A stretch of DNA of 64,000 nucleotides from CAVWZH01 sp963765285 (GTDB lineage: Bacteria > Acidobacteriota > Terriglobia > Terriglobales > Acidobacteriaceae). A program made the translations under genes and the position numbers. Positions 34,339 through 42,708 of this stretch are shown here, piece after piece. Within the stretch, counting starts at the first letter, position 1; every line of letters begins with the position of its first letter. The notes below the pieces were generated by a model that did not search any database, was not told where the DNA came from, and worked only from the letters and a program-made list of their open reading frames with translations. Location: NCBI GenBank assembly GCA_963765285.1, contig CAVXVR010000004.1, positions 434,001 through 498,000 of the forward strand. The letters are read 5' to 3'.

Positions 34339-35496
34339 TTGCAGGCGAGTTCATCTCCGCTGAAAACCCCGGCCAACTCTGCCGCGCATTTCCCCATTCC
34401 AAATTACGACGACCAGGATGCTGTATTTGCGGAAGCCTTTCAGATTCTGCACCGCGCAGTCGCCGAACGGGTCTTCCCCGCCGCGTCGACTGCGGTTACA
34501 CATCGCGGAAGGTTGGTCGCACTAAAAGCTCTAGGACGATTTACGTTCGCTCCGGATTCTCCGGAAACAACCACGGAAAGCATATTTGATCTTGCCTCGG
34601 TCACCAAAGTTGTGGCCACGGCCAGCGTGGCAATGGTCCAGTACGAGCGCGGGTTGCTGGATCTGGACGTGCCGGTCGCGGCCATCGTTCCGGAGTTCGC
34701 AAGCACAGGTTCGGCATGCGAAGACCCGCGGCGACGGGAAGTGACGCTGCGGATGCTGCTGACGCACTCGTCCGGATTGCCCGCCTACGAAAAGCTCTTC
34801 CTCCGGGCCAGAACACGGGATGAGCTTTTGTCCGCGGCTTTCGCGGTGCCCCTGATGGCCGATCCCGGAACCCGCGCCGAGTACAGCGACATCGGTTTCA
34901 TCATTCTCGGCGTGGTGCTGGAGCGAATTGCCGACGAACCGCTTGACCACTTCTGCCAGCATGAGGTCTTCGGTCCATTGGGTATGGCGCGCACCCTCTT
35001 CAACCCGCCCGCGGCCTGGCATCCCACAATCCTGCCAACGCAGGAAGATCGCAGCTTCCGCAAGCGAACCATCCAGGGAGAAGTGCAAGATGAAAATGCC
35101 AGCGTGTTGAGCGGAGTGGCAGGCCACGCAGGTGCCTTTTCGACCGCAGGCGACCTGGCGATTTTCGCTTCCGCATTGCTTCGGGGAGGACGCCCGCTGG
35201 TTCGTCCCGAAACGTTGGCTCTGTTCACCCGCCGGGATAATTCCCTGCCCGGTTCCTCGCGGGCCCTGGGCTGGGACACGCCTTTAGCACCTTCGCAGTC
35301 GGGAAAATATTTCGGACCGAACTCCTTCGGCCATCTCGGCTACACCGGAACCTCGCTGTGGATCGATCCAGACCGCCAGCTTTCGATAACCTTGTTGACG
35401 AATCGCACCTGGCCCGATTGCCAGAACCAGGCCATCAAAGAATTCCGGCCAAGGTTTCACGATGCCGTGGTTGAAGCCCTGGAGGCTAAGGCGTGA
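34339..35496 (+). CDS. Beta-lactamase-fold serine hydrolase
   Basis: This 385-residue protein has the serine-hydrolase dyad SVTK (S87/K90), a YSDIGF motif near 190, and HLGYTGTS (KTG-box equivalent). It has no clear signal peptide, in contrast to the NamZ fusion. It is close in sequence to the N-terminal half of that fusion (FDLASVTKVVAT, GVAGHAGAFSTAGDL), which implies duplication. It starts at TTG 34339 with a TATAAC element at 34310-34315. MurQ overlaps its stop. Confidence 0.88.
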   Translation: MQASSSPLKTPANSAAHFPIPNYDDQDAVFAEAFQILHRAVAERVFPAASTAVTHRGRLVALKALGRFTFAPDSPETTTESIFDLASVTKVVATASVAMVQYERGLLDLDVPVAAIVPEFASTGSACEDPRRREVTLRMLLTHSSGLPAYEKLFLRARTRDELLSAAFAVPLMADPGTRAEYSDIGFIILGVVLERIADEPLDHFCQHEVFGPLGMARTLFNPPAAWHPTILPTQEDRSFRKRTIQGEVQDENASVLSGVAGHAGAFSTAGDLAIFASALLRGGRPLVRPETLALFTRRDNSLPGSSRALGWDTPLAPSQSGKYFGPNSFGHLGYTGTSLWIDPDRQLSITLLTNRTWPDCQNQAIKEFRPRFHDAVVEALEAKA

Positions 35497-36416
35497 AGCG
35501 TGCTGACAAATCCGCGCTGAGCCAACTGGGGACGGAGCTGGCTAATCGGTCTTCCGCCGATCTTGACCTGAAATCTTCGTTGGAAATTGCCCAGATCATC
35601 AACGCCGAAGACGCCAAAGTAGCAGCGGCTGTGAAGCGCGCTCTGCCGCAAATCGCACAAGCGATCGATTGGATCACGGCCGCTTTGCAGCGTGGAGGCC
35701 GGTTGATCTATGTAGGGGCAGGCACCAGCGGCCGCATTGCGGCGCTCGACGCTGCTGAATGCCCGCCAACGTACAACACCGATCCGAAGACTGTACAGTT
35801 TGTTATCGCAGGCGGGCCAAAAGCATTAGGTTCGGCCGGCGAAGCGAACGAGGATTCGCGTGAGCTTGGGGAACGGGAAATCAAGAAGCGAAAACCAGGC
35901 AAGAGTGATGTAGTCGTCGGAATCGCCGCCAGCGGGCGCACGCCCTTCACAATCGCTGCAGTGGCTTACGCGCGAAGGCAAGGCGCGAGAACTGTTGCCG
36001 TGACCTGTAATCCCAACTCGCCGCTGGCCAAGGCCGCGCACTTAGCCATCGTGACCGAAGTGGGGCCGGAGGTGATTTCGGGATCGACTCGCATGAAGGC
36101 GGGCACGGCGCAGAAGATGGTTCTCAACATGCTTTCCACCGGGGCCATGACCCGGCTCGGTTATGTGTACGGCAATCTCATGGTGAGGGTACACTTAAAG
36201 AATGACAAACTGGCCGCGAGGGGTGTGAGCATTCTGGAACGAGCCACGGGGGTGTCGCCGAAAATTGCCCGGAAGGCCCTGAAACAGGCGCAAAACAAGG
36301 TCCCGGTGGCGCTGGTGATGTTGATGGCAGGAGTGCAGCGGAAGGAAGCAGAACGGGCTTTAATGACTTCCAGGGGCGCCGTACGGCGCGCAATCACGGA
36401 AGCTCGAAGTCTATAA
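35493..36416 (+). CDS. murQ: N-acetylmuramic acid 6-phosphate etherase
   Basis: This 307-residue SIS-domain enzyme converts MurNAc-6-phosphate to GlcNAc-6-phosphate and lactate. Hallmarks are GAGTSGRIAALDAAECPPTY, VVGIAASGRTPFTIAA, and GSTRMKAGTAQKMVLNMLSTG. The catalytic Glu is expected near IAGGPKAL...ANEDS. It starts GTG, overlapping the previous stop (GTGA). It uses products of the neighbouring NamZ fusion once phosphorylated. No MurNAc kinase or transporter is visible here. Confidence 0.95.
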   Translation: MKRADKSALSQLGTELANRSSADLDLKSSLEIAQIINAEDAKVAAAVKRALPQIAQAIDWITAALQRGGRLIYVGAGTSGRIAALDAAECPPTYNTDPKTVQFVIAGGPKALGSAGEANEDSRELGEREIKKRKPGKSDVVVGIAASGRTPFTIAAVAYARRQGARTVAVTCNPNSPLAKAAHLAIVTEVGPEVISGSTRMKAGTAQKMVLNMLSTGAMTRLGYVYGNLMVRVHLKNDKLAARGVSILERATGVSPKIARKALKQAQNKVPVALVMLMAGVQRKEAERALMTSRGAVRRAITEARSL

Positions 36417-36490
36417 GGGCTCGGGCTACGCCCTGCCGGACGATGGCCTTCCGATTACCAGGATCTCTACCGGAATTTGCCGCGGTCGTC

Positions 36491-36496
36491 TATAAA
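36491..36496 (+). promoter_or_regulatory. Probable -10 element for murA
   Basis: TATAAA lies 29 nt before GTG 36525 and 74 nt before ATG 36570. No clear -35 hexamer is visible. It suggests that murA is transcribed separately from murQ. Confidence 0.35.
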
Positions 36497-36569
36497 ATGG
36501 AATCGCACCTCACAGGACGGACTTGTGGCAACTGCACCGGCTCGCGCACTCGCAGGAACAAAAATCGGC

Positions 36570-37868
36570 ATGGATAAATTCGTAATTCGCGGCGGCAATC
36601 CGCTGCTGGGAACAATTCGCGTGGGCGGAGCCAAGAATGCGGCGTTGCCCTGCATGGCCGCGGCGTTGCTTACCGAAGAGCCGGTCATTCTGGAAGCCAT
36701 CCCACAAGTGCGCGACATCGAGACCACGCGCAAGTTGCTGGCCGCCATGGGCGCGGAAGTAGAACTGGGTTATGGACGGGCGCAGCATCGCACGACCATC
36801 TGCTGCCGCAATCTTGCCTCACCTGAGGCTTCGTACGAGCTGGTGAAAACCATGCGCGCTTCCACCTTGGTGCTGGGGCCGCTGGTGGCCCGCTGCGGAC
36901 GGGCGCGGGTTTCTTTGCCGGGAGGCTGCGCCATTGGCGCACGGCCTATCGATCTGCACATTAAAGGGCTCGAAAAGCTGGGCGCGAAGATTACACAAGA
37001 CCACGGCTACGTTGAGGCCACAGCCGAGCGCTTGAAGGGCGCGGAGATTGTCTTCGACAAGATTACGGTAACCGGCACCGAAGACTTGCTCATGGCTGCA
37101 GTTTTGGCCGAGGGTGAAACCGTCATGCTGAATTGTGCCCGCGAACCGGAAGTCGCCGATCTCGCCGATCTGCTCAACAAGATGGGCGCGCACATCGAAG
37201 GCGCAGGAACGCCGACTATTCGCGTAAAGGGCGTGGCCAAGCTGCACGGCGCCAAACACCGCATTATTCCTGATCGGATTGAAGCCGCAACCTTCATCAT
37301 CGCCGGAGCATTGACTGGCGGCGATCTTAACATCGTCGACTGCAATACCGAACACCTCGACGCGCTGCTACAAAAACTGACCGAGGTTGGTGTAAAGACC
37401 ACTCACACGGCACAGTCGGTGCGGGTAATGGGCGATGTGCCCTTCAAAGCGGCCGACATCACGACCGAAGAATACCCCGGCTTCCCGACCGACATGCAGG
37501 CGCAGTACATGGCGCTGGCGACGCAGGCCGAGGGAACTTCTATCATCACCGAAAATATTTTCGAGAACCGCTTTATGCATGCGCAGGAACTGGTGCGCAT
37601 GGGCGCGAATATCAAAATCGAAGGGCGGCGCGCCGTGGTGCAGGGCAAGAGCCCACTCAGCGCGGCAGCCGTCCTAGCTTCAGATCTGCGTGCCTCGGCA
37701 TCTCTGGTGTTGGCCGCACTGGTGGCCGACGGAGAATCCATCATCGACCGCGTCTATCACATTGACCGCGGCTACGAGAATATCGAAGAAAAACTCCGCG
37801 GAGTGGGCGCGCAGATGCGCCGAATCGGTGAGATGCTGCCGAAAAAGGCCCACGGCACCGGCGGCTAG
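36570..37868 (+). CDS. murA: UDP-N-acetylglucosamine 1-carboxyvinyltransferase
   Basis: This 432-residue enzyme catalyses the first committed step of peptidoglycan synthesis. MDKFVIRGGNPL is the usual N-terminus. The active-site Cys120 is in LPGGCAIGARP, so it should be fosfomycin-sensitive. AKNAALP (residues 21-27) and IPDRIEAATFIIAG are conserved. GTG 36525 with AGGAC upstream is another possible start, giving 15 extra residues. Its TAG stop shares CTAG with the convergent M48 gene's stop. Confidence 0.95.
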   Translation: MDKFVIRGGNPLLGTIRVGGAKNAALPCMAAALLTEEPVILEAIPQVRDIETTRKLLAAMGAEVELGYGRAQHRTTICCRNLASPEASYELVKTMRASTLVLGPLVARCGRARVSLPGGCAIGARPIDLHIKGLEKLGAKITQDHGYVEATAERLKGAEIVFDKITVTGTEDLLMAAVLAEGETVMLNCAREPEVADLADLLNKMGAHIEGAGTPTIRVKGVAKLHGAKHRIIPDRIEAATFIIAGALTGGDLNIVDCNTEHLDALLQKLTEVGVKTTHTAQSVRVMGDVPFKAADITTEEYPGFPTDMQAQYMALATQAEGTSIITENIFENRFMHAQELVRMGANIKIEGRRAVVQGKSPLSAAAVLASDLRASASLVLAALVADGESIIDRVYHIDRGYENIEEKLRGVGAQMRRIGEMLPKKAHGTGG

Positions 37869-39262
37869 CGGACCTGCAGGCTGTCCAACATTTTTTCAAA
37901 TACCGGCCACAGGCCCTGAAAATCATCGTCCGGCGCTACAAAAACCAGGTACAGCACAACTCCTGATTTTGTTTGGATCGCCACCAGCCTCACTCGTTCG
38001 GTGAAAGTCTTGCCATCCTCCCGAACCGCGGACGTGCCAAACCAGTCGAGCTTCCTCGCCGGCAAGCCCTGCACCGTGAACACCTGAGGACTGTTGGCAA
38101 TCCGCAAACCCGGGTTCGCCATCTGAATGTCAGCCGTCAATTCCCCCAGCGCATTGTCGAGTTCTTTGGTTTTGTTTTTCGGTTCGAAGCCGCTGATCAT
38201 CACTCCATAAGCCAGCGCGCCGTTGGCGGAACCGCCTTCGGGATAGATGCTCACGCTCGACCCAGCATCGCTGACGTGCCAGTTATCGGGATAGCTGATG
38301 GAATAGGCCGTGGCACGATAAGTGGTGAAGTCCGCGGTGGCAATGTCTTGGACAGAAAGCCTTGGCATATCCGCCGGCTTCTCCGCGGCTTCCCCTGACG
38401 CGGCTTCCGGCTCCGATAAGGCCTTTTTTGCGGCGAGGTACTCCGGGCTGTCTCCTTCATGAAATGTCTTCGGCGGAAATCGCGAGAGAATTTTCGAAAC
38501 ATTCTGCGCCCGATTCCCCGGGTCAGGATGCGAGGCAAGGAACTGCGGTCCTCCACTTTTTCCCTGCTGCTGCTTGAGTTGGTTGAAAAAGGTAATCATG
38601 GCCTGGGGATCGTGGCCAGCGTCATACATGATCTGCCCTCCTACCATGTCGGCCTCAGTCTCCGAATCCCGGGAATATTTCATCAACACAGTCCCTGCAG
38701 TGAGAGAAATTCCCATTTGCCCCAAAGCCCCAGCCCAACCGCCGACTCCGGCACCTAGAACGCCGCCAAGGATCGCAAGCGGCAACTGCGTTTTCATCGC
38801 CCGGCTGGCCTGCCGGGTGGAGTGGCGCATCACCACGTGCGAGATTTCGTGCCCCATTACTCCGGCGAGCTCTGATTCATTGGCCGCTTCAATCAAGCCG
38901 GTGTGCACATAAATCGGCCCGCCGGGAAGGGCGAAGGCGTTGATGGATTTGTCGCGAACTACCTTGAACGTATAAGGAAACTTATATCCCGGCGCTTTCG
39001 CGGCAAGCTGCTGGCCAAGGTTGTTCACATATTTCGACATGGGATGGCTGGCCGGCAGAATCGGCAGCTTCTTCTCGACATCGGCCATGCCTTCGCGGCC
39101 GATCTTGATCTCCTGCTCAATGGTGTAGCGGTTCCCGGACATGGGATTACCCGTGACCCGGCCTTTTTTCGGATCGACATTGACCTGGCCCCAGGCGCTG
39201 ACCACGAACAGGCTTAAAAGGATGCAGATGTACTGGAGATGTTTGCGGGCAAGACGAGACAT
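37865..39262 (-). CDS. M48-family zinc metalloprotease, secreted
   Basis: This 465-residue protein has a signal peptide or anchor (MSRLARKHLQYICILLSLFVVSAWG), then the M48 domain: SINAFALPGGPIYVHTGLI, active site HEISH (Zn ligands H, H), and the third ligand Glu in SRDSETEADMVG. This resembles periplasmic BepA/YfgC chaperone-proteases. The C-terminus from about 300 (YSISYPDNWHV...) is a PsbP-like/DUF domain of unknown role. ATG 39262 was chosen because the longer frame to 39388 adds non-hydrophobic residues. Its stop overlaps murA's in CTAG. Confidence 0.9.
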   Translation of the reverse strand: MSRLARKHLQYICILLSLFVVSAWGQVNVDPKKGRVTGNPMSGNRYTIEQEIKIGREGMADVEKKLPILPASHPMSKYVNNLGQQLAAKAPGYKFPYTFKVVRDKSINAFALPGGPIYVHTGLIEAANESELAGVMGHEISHVVMRHSTRQASRAMKTQLPLAILGGVLGAGVGGWAGALGQMGISLTAGTVLMKYSRDSETEADMVGGQIMYDAGHDPQAMITFFNQLKQQQGKSGGPQFLASHPDPGNRAQNVSKILSRFPPKTFHEGDSPEYLAAKKALSEPEAASGEAAEKPADMPRLSVQDIATADFTTYRATAYSISYPDNWHVSDAGSSVSIYPEGGSANGALAYGVMISGFEPKNKTKELDNALGELTADIQMANPGLRIANSPQVFTVQGLPARKLDWFGTSAVREDGKTFTERVRLVAIQTKSGVVLYLVFVAPDDDFQGLWPVFEKMLDSLQVR

Positions 39263-39299
39263 GTGATTGAAAGGAATTCTAACCGAACTAAATAGCGAA

Positions 39300-39322
39300 G
39301 GGCACGATTGCAAATCGTGCCC
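39300..39322. repeat. Perfect 10-bp stem palindrome
   Basis: GGGCACGATT and AATCGTGCCC flank a 3-nt GCA loop. It lies in the 89-bp gap between the small basic gene and the M48 gene. No T-run follows on either strand, so it is more likely a dispersed repeat than a simple terminator. The pattern is a frequent acidobacterial intergenic palindrome in my memory. Confidence 0.6.
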
Positions 39323-39351
39323 CTGGGGAAAACGCCGGTGCAAATCCTGTC

Positions 39352-39576
39352 TTACGCTGCCTTTTTTCCTGCTCTTACTCTCGCCCAACGTGCCCGCTGA
39401 GCGGCAGCAATCTTTCTGCGTGCTGCAACGGACAAAGTCCGAGTTGGCCGAGAGCCCCCGTTCAACTTCCCGAGGATTGAAAGTGCCGTATCCACGTGCT
39501 TTAATTCATCCACCAGGCCGGTCCTCTTTTTTCTAAGTTGCGTGACTACAGAGTCCAGCCCTTTCACTTTTGTCAT
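39352..39576 (-). CDS. Small basic protein, function unknown
   Basis: A 74-residue protein starting MTKVKGLDSVV with a short coiled helix (TQLRKKRTGLVDELKHVDTAL) and a strongly basic tail (RKIAAAQRARWARVRAGKKA). GGGGGAG lies 4-5 nt before ATG 39576. It resembles small lysine/arginine-rich acidobacterial hypothetical proteins, perhaps nucleic-acid binding (inference). A longer frame to 39657 lacks a ribosome site. Confidence 0.6.
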   Translation of the reverse strand: MTKVKGLDSVVTQLRKKRTGLVDELKHVDTALSILGKLNGGSRPTRTLSVAARRKIAAAQRARWARVRAGKKAA

Positions 39577-39688
39577 GTACTCCCCCTCGATTGAGATTGC
39601 GGCGAGAGAGCAAGACGGACAAAAAGGCCGCGTGGGCGCTCGCGGCCTGCTCTCCACCGTTCAATGCATACAAACGTGCGAACGAAGT

Positions 39689-42073
39689 TCAGTGTCTCGG
39701 TCCGCTGTGGCCACCACCGTGACCGCCACGACCCGGGCCACCACGTCCTCGTCCGCGACCTCGTCCTCCGCCACCCCCGCCGGGACGGCCACCACGACTG
39801 GGCCCACGGCCGCCGCGGTCAGGGAAATGATCGCCTCCGGCGCTCTCGCGTGGTTGGTCGCGATTGAAATTGGGTTCGGGCTCGTCAGGGAAATCACCGC
39901 CGCCTTCGATGGTGATAGCCGCGGCGGCAGGGGCGGGAGCGCCTTCTTCCGCTGCGACCGGCACTTCGCCGCCACCCATCTTTGCGCGCTGCTCTTTGAG
40001 GATGGCCTTGCGCGAAAGGCGTATACGGTTGCCTTCGACCGCCAGGACTTTCACCAGAACCTGATCGCCTTCCTTCAGTTCGTCGCGAACGTCCTTGATA
40101 CGGTGTTCGGCGACTTCACTGATGTGCAGCAGACCGTCGGTGCCGGGGATAATCTCCACAAAAGCTCCGAAATCCGCGAGACGAGAAACCGTACCCAGGT
40201 ATGTTTTCCCGACTTCCGCCGTGGCGGTCAGGTCTCCGATAATCTGCAGCGCCTTGGCTGCCGAGGCTTCATCGTTCGAAGCCACGTTGACCTTGCCGGA
40301 ATCCTCCACGTCGATCTTGACTCCGGTCTGCTCGATGATGCTGCGGATCATCTTGCCGCCGGGCCCAATCACGTCGCGAATCTTGTCGACTGGAATCTGC
40401 AGGGTGTAGAAGCGCGGAGCAAATGCGGAAACCTTCTCCCGATTGGTGGGCAGAGCCTCCGTCATTTTATCGAGGATAAACAGCCGCCCGCGCTGAGCCT
40501 GGGCCAGGGCTTCCCGCATGATCTGGGGAGTGATACCGCTGACCTTGATGTCCATTTGCAGAGCGGTAATGCCGTCCCGGCTACCGGCGACTTTGAAATC
40601 CATGTCGCCGTAGTGATCTTCCGCGCCGGCAATGTCGCTGAGGATGGCGTACTGTTCGCCCTCCTTGACCAAGCCCATCGCGACTCCGGCTACCGGAGCC
40701 TTGAGCGGCACGCCCGCATCCATAAGCGCAAGCGAGGCGCCGCAGACTGTCGCCATTGAGGATGAACCGTTCGATTCCAGAATGTCCGACACCACACGCA
40801 TGGCGTAGGGCCACTTTTCTTCGGTCGGTAGAACTGCTGAGATGGACCTTTCGGCGAGTGCGCCGTGACCGATTTCTCGCCGTCCGGCGCCACGTAGAAA
40901 CGCCACTTCTCCAACGGAGAACGGCGGGAAGTTATAGTGCAACATGAACCTTTTCTTGGCCTCACCCTCGAACATTTCCAGGCGCTGCATGTCTTCGCCG
41001 GTGCCAAGCGTAGTGGTGACCAATGCCTGGGTTTCGCCGCGGGTGAAGATGGCGGAGCCGTGAGTGCGAGGCAGAACGCCGACTTCGATCCAGATGTCGC
41101 GGATTTGATCGAAAGCGCGCCCATCGGGACGGCGCTTCTGATTGATTACCGCTTCGCGGAAAAGTCTCTCGCGCAGTGCTTCGTAGTAAGTCTTAAGTTT
41201 GGCCTGCGCCGCCTCGTCGTCCTCGGGGATCGCAGCTTGTAGTTGCTTCTTGAGTTCCCGAACCAGAGTATAGCTCTCAGCTTTGGGATGTTTCTGCGTG
41301 TCGAGCCGGTCCGTCAAATCGGCGCCAATTTTGCTCTTCAGGCTGTCGTAATAAGCCTGATCGAACTCGGGCGGAGTAACTGCCCGCTTGGGCTTGCCGG
41401 CCTTTTCGCGAAGTTCGTTGATCGCGGCGCAGATCTTCTTGATCTCAGCGTGGGCAAATTCGATCGCATCGACGACGGTTTCTTCTTTTACTTCCTTGGC
41501 GCCGGCTTCGATCATCACGATGGCATCGGCAGAACCAACCACCATGATGTTGAGCAGCCCATCGCGAATTTCGGTGTAAGTCGGATTGACTACAAAACGG
41601 CCGTCCACCAGTCCTACCCGCACTGCTCCGATCGGCCCTAGAAAGGGAATGTCTGAAAGGGTCAACGCGCAGGACGCGGCATTAATCGCCACAACATCAG
41701 GATCGTTTTCTGTATCGGCGGAAAGCACAAAAGCGATAACCTGGGTTTCACAGCGAAAGCCTTCTTGAAACAGCGGCCGGATGGGCCGGTCGATCATACG
41801 GCTGGTGAGAATTTCGCGCTCGCTGGGACGGCCTTCGCGCTTGATAAACCCGCCGGGAATACGTCCGCCCGCGTAGGTGTACTCGCGGTAATCCACAGTC
41901 AAGGGGAAGAAATCGATACCTTCGCGGGGATCGGCGTTCGCGACGCCGGTAGCCAAGACTACGTTATCGCCAATGCGCACCACGGCCGAGCCGTGGGCCT
42001 GTTTGGCCAATTTTCCGGTTTCGAATGAAAGTTTCTTTCCGCCGGAGAGTTCAACACTTACTTCTTGCTTCAT
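39689..42073 (-). CDS. pnp: Polyribonucleotide nucleotidyltransferase (PNPase)
   Basis: This 794-residue 3'-5' phosphorolytic exoribonuclease has two RNase PH domains (about 1-230 and 310-550; RPIRPLFQEGF, MAGVAMGLV-like segments), a KH domain (IRDVIGPGGKMIRSIIEQTG) and an S1 domain (VGKTYLGTVSRLADFGAFVEI). After S1 comes an unusual tail of about 90 residues, acidic/Pro then Arg-Gly-rich, with many RG repeats. Expected trimer, RNA degradosome role. It lies in the standard rpsO-pnp order, 202 bp after rpsO. Confidence 0.96.
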   Translation of the reverse strand: MKQEVSVELSGGKKLSFETGKLAKQAHGSAVVRIGDNVVLATGVANADPREGIDFFPLTVDYREYTYAGGRIPGGFIKREGRPSEREILTSRMIDRPIRPLFQEGFRCETQVIAFVLSADTENDPDVVAINAASCALTLSDIPFLGPIGAVRVGLVDGRFVVNPTYTEIRDGLLNIMVVGSADAIVMIEAGAKEVKEETVVDAIEFAHAEIKKICAAINELREKAGKPKRAVTPPEFDQAYYDSLKSKIGADLTDRLDTQKHPKAESYTLVRELKKQLQAAIPEDDEAAQAKLKTYYEALRERLFREAVINQKRRPDGRAFDQIRDIWIEVGVLPRTHGSAIFTRGETQALVTTTLGTGEDMQRLEMFEGEAKKRFMLHYNFPPFSVGEVAFLRGAGRREIGHGALAERSISAVLPTEEKWPYAMRVVSDILESNGSSSMATVCGASLALMDAGVPLKAPVAGVAMGLVKEGEQYAILSDIAGAEDHYGDMDFKVAGSRDGITALQMDIKVSGITPQIMREALAQAQRGRLFILDKMTEALPTNREKVSAFAPRFYTLQIPVDKIRDVIGPGGKMIRSIIEQTGVKIDVEDSGKVNVASNDEASAAKALQIIGDLTATAEVGKTYLGTVSRLADFGAFVEIIPGTDGLLHISEVAEHRIKDVRDELKEGDQVLVKVLAVEGNRIRLSRKAILKEQRAKMGGGEVPVAAEEGAPAPAAAAITIEGGGDFPDEPEPNFNRDQPRESAGGDHFPDRGGRGPSRGGRPGGGGGGRGRGRGRGGPGRGGHGGGHSGPRH

Positions 42074-42275
42074 GATTCAGTTCCTTTTAGGCAGGAGAGC
42101 ACGCAATGCGCGATTTGGGAACTGCACGGTGGGTATGCCAAGAGCACCTTGCGAATCAGCCGGAAGCGCACCCTTCACGGCCTTCCTCATTGAACGCCGG
42201 CCCTGACCAAGATGGCAGAGCAATTCCGGGTTCCCAGCGAACCAAAGTCCATAGGGGAAACCAGGCCAGCTATAA

Positions 42276-42542
42276 CTACTTGCGCAGGCCAAGCTTGTGA
42301 ACCACACCCTTGTAGCGTTCGGAATCGTATTTCTTCAGATAGTCGAGCAAGCGGCGTCGCTTGCTGACCAGCATGAGAAGACCGCGGCGCGAGCCGTGAT
42401 CCTTCTGGTGCGTTTTAAAGTGTTCCGTCAGCTGACCAATGCGCTCGCTCAGCAGCGCGATTTGGACTTCCGGACTGCCCGTATCGGTAGGATGCGTGCG
42501 GTGTTGGTCAATGAGGGTTCTTTTTTGCTCTCTGGCTAGCAC
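42276..42542 (-). CDS. rpsO: 30S ribosomal protein S15
   Basis: An 88-residue protein of typical S15 length with TGSPEVQIALLSERI, LTEHFKTHQKDHGSRRGLLMLVSKRRRLLDYLKK and the end HKLGLRK, which bind 16S rRNA helices 20-22. It is followed by pnp. The upstream 166 bp to the next divergent gene should hold the promoter and any autoregulatory leader; no pseudoknot is clear by eye. Confidence 0.97.
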   Translation of the reverse strand: MLAREQKRTLIDQHRTHPTDTGSPEVQIALLSERIGQLTEHFKTHQKDHGSRRGLLMLVSKRRRLLDYLKKYDSERYKGVVHKLGLRK

Positions 42543-42677
42543 TAACCGGGTGCACTCCTGTCTCTCAGTTTCAATTTGTGATGTAACGTCATTGAGGTTA
42601 ACACGTTGAAGCCCAAGGTGTAAAGGTTAAGCGGCAGGTTCCATAACCGGCAATCGTCAACTAGCCATCTAACTCGA

Positions 42678-42683
42678 TATAGT
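42678..42683 (+). promoter_or_regulatory. Probable -10 element upstream of the zinc-ribbon gene
   Basis: TATAGT lies about 26 nt before ATG 42709. The GTG at 42688 would then fall at the transcription start, so ATG 42709 is the better start of the zinc-ribbon gene. Confidence 0.35.
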
Positions 42684-42708
42684 AATTGTGTCGGACAATT
42701 CCCGAACT

